Shown: positions 22,782 through 27,082 of the stretch, in pieces | How the letters are laid out: every line of letters starts with the position of its first letter | Numbering within the stretch: the stretch's first letter is position 1 | Source of the DNA: Alphaproteobacteria bacterium | GTDB taxonomy: Bacteria; Pseudomonadota; Alphaproteobacteria; RS24 | Direction of reading: 5' to 3' | NCBI GenBank assembly: GCA_022428185.1 | Contig: JAKMCZ010000083.1 | Coordinates: forward strand, 1-27,082 | DNA: 27,082 nt | Program-made: the position numbers and the translations under genes | Notes under the pieces: generated by a model | Told to the model about the DNA's origin: nothing | Seen by the model: the letters and a program-made list of their open reading frames with translations, nothing else | Databases searched by the model: none

Positions 22782-23570
22782 ATGATTATTGAGACCATAA
22801 CTGCAAGCCCTTATCTCACCGGTGCCGTAACTGCCGCCGTTTTGCTGACGGGCGTTTGGATTACCAGTCTGATTATAAAAGACGCGAGCATTATCGATAT
22901 GTTTTGGGGTGGCGGCTATGCGCTGATAGCGCTGGCTACGCTGCTGACCGCGAGCAATCTCAGCCTCATCGGCATGCTGACCGGCCTCGCCGTTATCGCT
23001 TGGGGCGGGCGGCTGTGGCTGCATCTGTTCACGCGCTGGCGGCGCGAGGGCGAAGAGGATTATCGCTATCAGAAAATGCGCGCTTATCATGGCGACAAGT
23101 TTTGGTGGCGCAGCTTGTTCACCGTTTTCACCTTTCAAGGTGTTTTGATGTGGCTGGTCTCAATGCCGTTTTTGGCGGCGTTTCATTTCGGCGGCGATGC
23201 GGCCCTGCCCGGCCTAGCCATTGTATTTTTATTGGTCGCGCTGGGCGGGCTTTATATGGAAGCCAGCGCCGACATTCAACTGACCAAGTTTCGCGCCATG
23301 CCCGACAAGCCGCCGCTGCTGGATAGCGGCTGGTGGAAATATACCCGCCACCCGAATTACTTCGGCGATGCGGTGTTCTGGTGGGGCATTTACGGCGCGG
23401 TGGTGGCTGCCACGCCGGAAGCGATTTGGACGATTTTCGCGCCCATTTTGATGAATTATCTGCTGGTTAATGTGTCGGGTGCCGAAATGCTGGAACGCCG
23501 CCTGAAAAAGAAACCGGGCTATACGGAATATATGCAGCGCACAAATAGGTTTGTGCCTAAGGTTTGGTAG
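22782..23570 (+). CDS. DUF1295 membrane protein (steroid 5-alpha-reductase-like C-terminus)
   Basis: 262 residues with about six to seven hydrophobic segments. The hallmark is DSGWWKYTRHPNYFGDAVFW (181-200) followed by WGIYGAVVAATPEAIW and 'EMLERRLKKKPGYTEYMQRT' near the end. These place it in the DUF1295/isoprenylcysteine methyltransferase-like and 5-alpha-reductase-like superfamily. Bacterial DUF1295 proteins have no firmly assigned reaction; a reductase or methyltransferase acting on a membrane lipid is possible. The ATG at 22782 follows a 55-bp gap shared with the divergent phosphodiesterase gene. It converges with mmsB across 37 bp lacking a clear terminator. Confidence 0.88.
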   Translation: MIIETITASPYLTGAVTAAVLLTGVWITSLIIKDASIIDMFWGGGYALIALATLLTASNLSLIGMLTGLAVIAWGGRLWLHLFTRWRREGEEDYRYQKMRAYHGDKFWWRSLFTVFTFQGVLMWLVSMPFLAAFHFGGDAALPGLAIVFLLVALGGLYMEASADIQLTKFRAMPDKPPLLDSGWWKYTRHPNYFGDAVFWWGIYGAVVAATPEAIWTIFAPILMNYLLVNVSGAEMLERRLKKKPGYTEYMQRTNRFVPKVW

Positions 23571-23607
23571 GCTAGAGCGCGCTAGGGCATCAAGTTGCCA
23601 AGTGCCT

Positions 23608-24501
23608 TTAGCCAAGCTCCCTGATAATCCCCGAAAAGTCGAGTTCGGCGTGTCCGGCTTCTGCCATTTGCGTGTAAAGCTCGGTCGCGCGTTGGCCCAT
23701 CGGCGTGGCGGCATCGGCACTGGCTGAGGCCTCTTGCGCCAGCAGCAAATCCTTCAACATCATGGCGGCGGTGAATCCGGCGGCGTAATCATTATTCGCC
23801 GGGCTGGTGGGCACCGGCCCGGGCGCGGGGCAATAGCTGGTCATGCTCCAGCACTGGCCCGATGCGGTCGATGAAATATCGAACAGGGTTTGCGCGTCCA
23901 GCCCCAGCTTTTCGCCGAGCTTAAACGCCTCTGCCGTGCCAATCATCGAAATGCCGAGCAGCATATTGTTGCAAATCTTGGCGACCTGCCCATTGCCGCT
24001 GCCGCCGGCGTGAAAAATATTCTGCCCCATAATATCAAGCACCGGCTTGGCGGCAGCAAAAGCCTGCGCCGCGCCACCCACCATAAAGGTGAGCGTGCCC
24101 GCCGCCGCTCCGCCGACACCGCCCGACACCGGCGCATCGACCATCGGAAATCCCGCCGCCTCGGCTGCGGCCGACACCGCGCGCGCCGTGTCGACATCAA
24201 TGGTCGAGCTGTCAATCAGCAGCGCGCCCGACGGGGCATTGGCAATCACCCCATCTGCCGCCGTGTAAACGGCGCTCACATGCTTGCCCGCAGGCAGCAT
24301 GGAAAAGACAATCTCAGCCTCGGCCACCGCCTCGGCAATGGTGTTGGTGGTGGTTGTGGCGGCGTTGCCGCCCGCTTCGGTGAGAGCGGTTTTGGCAGCG
24401 TCTGACAGGTCAAAGCCGGTCACGTCATGGCCCGCAGCGACCAGATTTTTCGCCATCGGCAAACCCATATTGCCCAAACCGATAAAGGTGATTTTGCTCA
24501 T
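23608..24501 (-). CDS. mmsB: 3-hydroxyisobutyrate dehydrogenase
   Basis: 297 residues. It oxidises 3-hydroxyisobutyrate to methylmalonate semialdehyde with NAD+, a late step of valine degradation. The Rossmann motif is FIGLGNMGLPMAKNL near the N-terminus; the substrate motif DAPVSGGVGGA and the catalytic lysine K175 in GNGQVAKICNN are present. 'GQCWSMTSYCP' also fits mmsB-type enzymes rather than tartronate-semialdehyde reductases. Two adjacent ATG codons (24504 and 24501) follow GGGAG; the second has the better 6-nt spacing. It lies 10 nt after the hydrolase gene. Confidence 0.94.
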   Translation of the reverse strand: MSKITFIGLGNMGLPMAKNLVAAGHDVTGFDLSDAAKTALTEAGGNAATTTTNTIAEAVAEAEIVFSMLPAGKHVSAVYTAADGVIANAPSGALLIDSSTIDVDTARAVSAAAEAAGFPMVDAPVSGGVGGAAAGTLTFMVGGAAQAFAAAKPVLDIMGQNIFHAGGSGNGQVAKICNNMLLGISMIGTAEAFKLGEKLGLDAQTLFDISSTASGQCWSMTSYCPAPGPVPTSPANNDYAAGFTAAMMLKDLLLAQEASASADAATPMGQRATELYTQMAEAGHAELDFSGIIRELG

Positions 24502-24511
24502 CATGTTCTCC

Positions 24512-25546
24512 CTAAAAGGTCAATTCATCTTCCGCGTCATCGTCGCCCAGCGGCGCGAAGATCGCGTCAATGTCTTGGCATGGCGTCCAGTTGGGGGCGC
24601 CATCTTTTTCCAAAATCGTGGCGCGCACACCCTCGTAAAAATCCGCTTGCGCCATGATGCGCGTCACGGCGCGCATCTCAATCCGCATACATTCATCAAA
24701 ATCTTGGGCAATGCCGTCGCGCATTTGCCGCAGAGCCACCGCCGCGCTGGTCGGCGATTTGGTGTTGATGGCGGCGGCTTGTTGCTGCGCCCAGCCCCCC
24801 TTGCCTGAAGCGGCATCAGCCTCGAGCGCAGCCTTTATGTCCGCCATGCTGTCACCGGTAAACAACCGATCAATATCGCCCTGTTGCGCGGGCAGCGTCG
24901 CCCCCTCAGGCGCAATGTGATGCGCTGCCAATATAGCCGACACATCGCCGCCCGCACTCAGCGCGGCCTTCAATTTGTCGATATTGTCAGACGGCGTGTA
25001 ATGCGTTGCCACACCGGCGACAAAACTGTCTGCCCCGCGCAAGCGCGCGCCCGTCAGCACCAGCCATGCGCCGGTCTGACCCGGCAAGCGCGGCAGAAAA
25101 TACGTGCCACCAACATCGGGCAGCAGGCCGATGCCGGTTTCCGGCATGGCAAACATTGTGCGCTCAGTGGCGACACGATAAGCGCCATGCACCGACACGC
25201 CCACGCCGCCGCCCATCACAATGCCGTCAATCAGCGAGATATATGGCTTCGGATAGGTTTTTATGGCGCGGTTCAGTTGATATTCTTCGCGGTAAAATCC
25301 GGTCGCCTCGGGCGCGCCCGCTTTGCCCCAATCATGCAGCGCGCGAATGTCGCCACCGGCGCAAAAGCCCTTCTCGCCCGCTCCCTCAATGACAATGTGC
25401 TCGACCGCGTCATTCGTCGCCCATTCAGCCAGCACCGGCTTCATCAGCCGCACCATATTGAGCGTCAACGCGTTCAGCGCATCGGGGCGGTTGAGCGTTA
25501 TCACTCCGCTTTTGCCGACAATATCGAACAGCACTTCTTGGGTCAT
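24512..25546 (-). CDS. 3-hydroxyisobutyryl-CoA hydrolase (crotonase superfamily)
   Basis: 344 residues. In valine breakdown it releases 3-hydroxyisobutyrate from its CoA ester. The crotonase oxyanion-hole segments are 'EKGFCAGGDIRAL' (58-70) and 'IVMGGGVGVSVHG'. MPETGIGLLPDVGGTYFLPR (134-153), with E136 and D144, is characteristic of HIBCH rather than of simple enoyl-CoA hydratases. The length (about 340) also suits HIBCH. Its ATG shares a base with the stop of the acyl-CoA dehydrogenase gene (TAATG), so translation is coupled. The acidic C-terminus (GDDDAEDELTF) is unremarkable. Confidence 0.92.
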   Translation of the reverse strand: MTQEVLFDIVGKSGVITLNRPDALNALTLNMVRLMKPVLAEWATNDAVEHIVIEGAGEKGFCAGGDIRALHDWGKAGAPEATGFYREEYQLNRAIKTYPKPYISLIDGIVMGGGVGVSVHGAYRVATERTMFAMPETGIGLLPDVGGTYFLPRLPGQTGAWLVLTGARLRGADSFVAGVATHYTPSDNIDKLKAALSAGGDVSAILAAHHIAPEGATLPAQQGDIDRLFTGDSMADIKAALEADAASGKGGWAQQQAAAINTKSPTSAAVALRQMRDGIAQDFDECMRIEMRAVTRIMAQADFYEGVRATILEKDGAPNWTPCQDIDAIFAPLGDDDAEDELTF

Positions 25547-26673
25547 TATTTTAGCAAATCCCGCGCGATAATCATGCGCATGACTTCATTGGTGCCTTCG
25601 AGGATTTGATGCACCCGCAAATCGCGCACCATACGCTCGACTTCATAATCTTGCAGATAACCATAGCCACCGTGGATTTGCAGCGCCTCATTGGCGATAT
25701 TGAAGCACGTATCGGTGACAAAGCGTTTCGCCATCGCCGATTTGCGCGTCTTCTCAGGCTTGCCGTCATCGAGCGTTTTGGCGGCTTCATAAAGCATCAG
25801 CCGCGCTGCCTCCAAATCGGTCGCCATATCGGCGAGCTTGAACTGAATGGCCTGAAAGTCAGATATCGACTGACCAAATTGCTCGCGCTCCTTAGAATAT
25901 TCCAGCGCCTTGTCAAATGCGCGTTGCGCCGTGCCGAGCGAACACGCAGCAATGTTCAGCCGCCCGCCATCAAGCCCCATCATGGCAAATTTAAAGCCCT
26001 CGCCCTCTTCGCCGATGCGGTTTGCCACCGGCACACGACAATCCTCGAAAATCACCTGCGCGGTCGGCTGATTGTTCCAGCCCATTTTCTTTTCGCTCGC
26101 CCCGAAGGACAGGCCGGGCGTGCCCTTTTCAATAATGAAACAGCTTACCCCTTTCGGGCCATCATCGCCCGTGCGCACCATCGCAACATAAATGTCAGAT
26201 ACACCGGCACCCGAGATAAAGGCCTTTGTTCCATTCAAAACATAATCATCGCCATCGCGCACAGCGCGGCTTCGCATCGCACCGGCATCAGAGCCGGAAC
26301 CCGGCTCGGTTAAGCAATAGCTGGCAATTAAATCCATTGAGGTCAGACCCGGCAGATATTTGGCGCGCTGCGCGTCATTGCCGAAACTGTCGATCATCCA
26401 ACTTGCCATATTGTGAATGGTCATATAGGCGGCGGTCGACGTGCAGCCGCCCGAAAGGGCTTCAAAAATCAACGCCGCATCAAAACGCGACAAGCCCGAG
26501 CCACCATGTTCTTCGTTGAGATAAATACCCGCAAAACCCAACGTTGCCATTTCCTTCAGCGTATCGACCGGGAAATGCCGTTCTTCGTCCCATTGCATGG
26601 CATAGGGTGCAAGCTTATCGACCGCAAAACTGCGCGCCATGTCTTGAATGGCAATTTGCTCTTCGCTCAGCAT
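25546..26673 (-). CDS. Acyl-CoA dehydrogenase, probably isobutyryl-CoA dehydrogenase
   Basis: 375 residues. It is a flavoprotein of the acyl-CoA dehydrogenase family; by context it oxidises isobutyryl-CoA to methacrylyl-CoA in valine degradation. Signatures are 'YCLTEPGSGSDAGAM', 'NGTKAFISGAG', 'REQFGQSISDFQAIQFKLADM', 'LQIHGGYGYLQDYEVERM' and the catalytic glutamate E359 in HQILEGTNEVMRMIIARDLL. The frame is open to 26730, but the ATG at 26673 with GGGAG 5 nt upstream gives the usual N-terminus (LSEEQIAIQDMARSF). Substrate is inferred from the HIBCH and mmsB neighbours; short- or branched-chain acyl-CoA is the alternative. Confidence 0.88.
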   Translation of the reverse strand: MLSEEQIAIQDMARSFAVDKLAPYAMQWDEERHFPVDTLKEMATLGFAGIYLNEEHGGSGLSRFDAALIFEALSGGCTSTAAYMTIHNMASWMIDSFGNDAQRAKYLPGLTSMDLIASYCLTEPGSGSDAGAMRSRAVRDGDDYVLNGTKAFISGAGVSDIYVAMVRTGDDGPKGVSCFIIEKGTPGLSFGASEKKMGWNNQPTAQVIFEDCRVPVANRIGEEGEGFKFAMMGLDGGRLNIAACSLGTAQRAFDKALEYSKEREQFGQSISDFQAIQFKLADMATDLEAARLMLYEAAKTLDDGKPEKTRKSAMAKRFVTDTCFNIANEALQIHGGYGYLQDYEVERMVRDLRVHQILEGTNEVMRMIIARDLLK

Positions 26674-26729
26674 AATATCTCCCAAAAGCCTCCACCCGTT
26701 TTGACTTGAGTGGCAAGATAATGGAAACA

Positions 26730-26758
26730 TTGCCCGAGGGCTACAGTCAGGCTATGTA
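26730..26758 (+). promoter_or_regulatory. Candidate hemB promoter
   Basis: In the 100-bp divergent gap, TTGCCC (26730-26735) and TATGTA (26753-26758) are 17 bp apart on the plus strand, matching sigma-70 spacing but with only partial hexamer agreement (4/6 and 3/6). It would leave a very short leader before the ATG at 26774, or about 24 nt before the ATG at 26789. Confidence 0.25.
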
Positions 26759-26773
26759 AATGACATATTTTAT

Positions 26774-27082
26774 ATGGGTATCAATAATATGATGCGACGA
26801 TTATTTCCCGCGACGCGCATGCGTCGCCTTCGACAGACCAATTGGTCTCGTCGTCTGGTCACCGAAAATATGCTTTCGGTGAACGATTTGATTTGGCCGA
26901 TTTTCATAACTGAGGGTGAAAACCAAACCGAGCCTGTCGCCTCTATGCCCGGTGTCGCAAGGCTGAGCATTGATTTGGCGGTCGACGCGGCGAAACAAGC
27001 CGCTGCGCTGGGTATTCCGGTTATTGCGCTGTTTCCCAACACACCAGATGCGGCGCGCTCGGATAATGGGGAGGAAGCATTG
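26774..27082 (+). CDS. hemB: Delta-aminolevulinic acid dehydratase (porphobilinogen synthase), N-terminal part
   Basis: The first 103 codons are present; the gene runs off the right edge. HemB condenses two 5-aminolevulinate molecules into porphobilinogen in tetrapyrrole synthesis. The N-terminal signature is clear: 'LFPATRMRRLR', followed by 'SRRLVTENMLSVNDLIWPIF' and 'VASMPGVARLSID', then 'GIPVIALFPNTPDA'. The metal-binding and Schiff-base lysine regions lie outside the window. The start may be the ATG at 26774 or the one at 26789 (MMRRLFP); neither has a strong Shine-Dalgarno. It is divergent from the valine-degradation operon. Confidence 0.93.
   Translation, partial: MGINNMMRRLFPATRMRRLRQTNWSRRLVTENMLSVNDLIWPIFITEGENQTEPVASMPGVARLSIDLAVDAAKQAAALGIPVIALFPNTPDAARSDNGEEAL

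Noticed and set aside
23571..23607. CTAG-rich near-palindrome between the DUF1295 gene and mmsB as a terminator
   Set aside because: The stem is imperfect and no T-tract follows on either strand.

Overview
This window is an ordinary, gene-dense stretch of core chromosome from an alphaproteobacterium. The assignment rests on recognisable gene neighbourhoods: glyA-nrdR-ribD-ribE-ribB-ribH-nusB-thiL-hppA; the cytochrome bc1 chaperone-DUF177-plsX-fabH-ihfA-merR string divergent from a BamE lipoprotein gene; rplM-rpsI upstream of argC; and a COX15-type haem a synthase divergent from a DUF2842 gene. GC content looks moderate (roughly 50-55 %, not computed). The order cannot be resolved from the sequence alone. 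I see no insertion sequence, prophage, CRISPR array, toxin-antitoxin pair or defence locus, and no gene-free stretch longer than 300 bp.

Layout, left to right. 1-3910 (minus): alaC-like aminotransferase, hom, glpX and the start of recJ, overlapping or nearly so, so one transcript is likely. 3930-3958: intrinsic terminator. 3991-5526 (minus): fabZ-argC pair, bracketed upstream by a second terminator (5549-5576). 5612-6581 (minus): rplM-rpsI. 6719-7765 (minus): haem a synthase, divergent from a DUF2842 membrane protein (7863-8114, plus). 8118-8304 (minus): tRNA-Pro(GGG) followed by a 26-residue membrane-peptide gene that is easily missed. 8372-12465 (minus): bc1 chaperone, DUF177 protein, plsX, fabH, ihfA and a MerR regulator; this joins phospholipid and fatty-acid initiation to IHF. 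12554-13048 (plus): BamE-like lipoprotein, ending at a strong bidirectional terminator. 13132-21813 (minus): glyA, nrdR, ribD, ribE, ribB-type, ribH, nusB, thiL, hppA; this covers one-carbon metabolism, ribonucleotide reductase control, riboflavin synthesis, antitermination, thiamine phosphorylation and a proton-pumping pyrophosphatase. 21956-22726 (minus): glycerophosphodiester phosphodiesterase, divergent from a DUF1295 membrane protein (22782-23570, plus). 23608-26673 (minus): three-gene valine-catabolism operon. 26774-end (plus): start of hemB.

The main points of interest are: (i) the 26-aa ORF behind tRNA-Pro; (ii) the two intrinsic terminators that sit about 20 nt before the start codons of fabZ and alaC, leaving little room for a promoter between; (iii) a RibBA-like protein whose GTP cyclohydrolase II half has lost its zinc-binding cysteines, so the cluster lacks the first enzyme of riboflavin synthesis; (iv) an in-frame 49-codon hydrophobic leader in front of hppA that begins on the thiL stop codon; (v) a hairpin enclosing the ribD Shine-Dalgarno sequence; and (vi) forced non-ATG starts for fabH (TTG), plsX and nrdR (GTG). 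No undescribed multi-gene system could be supported.
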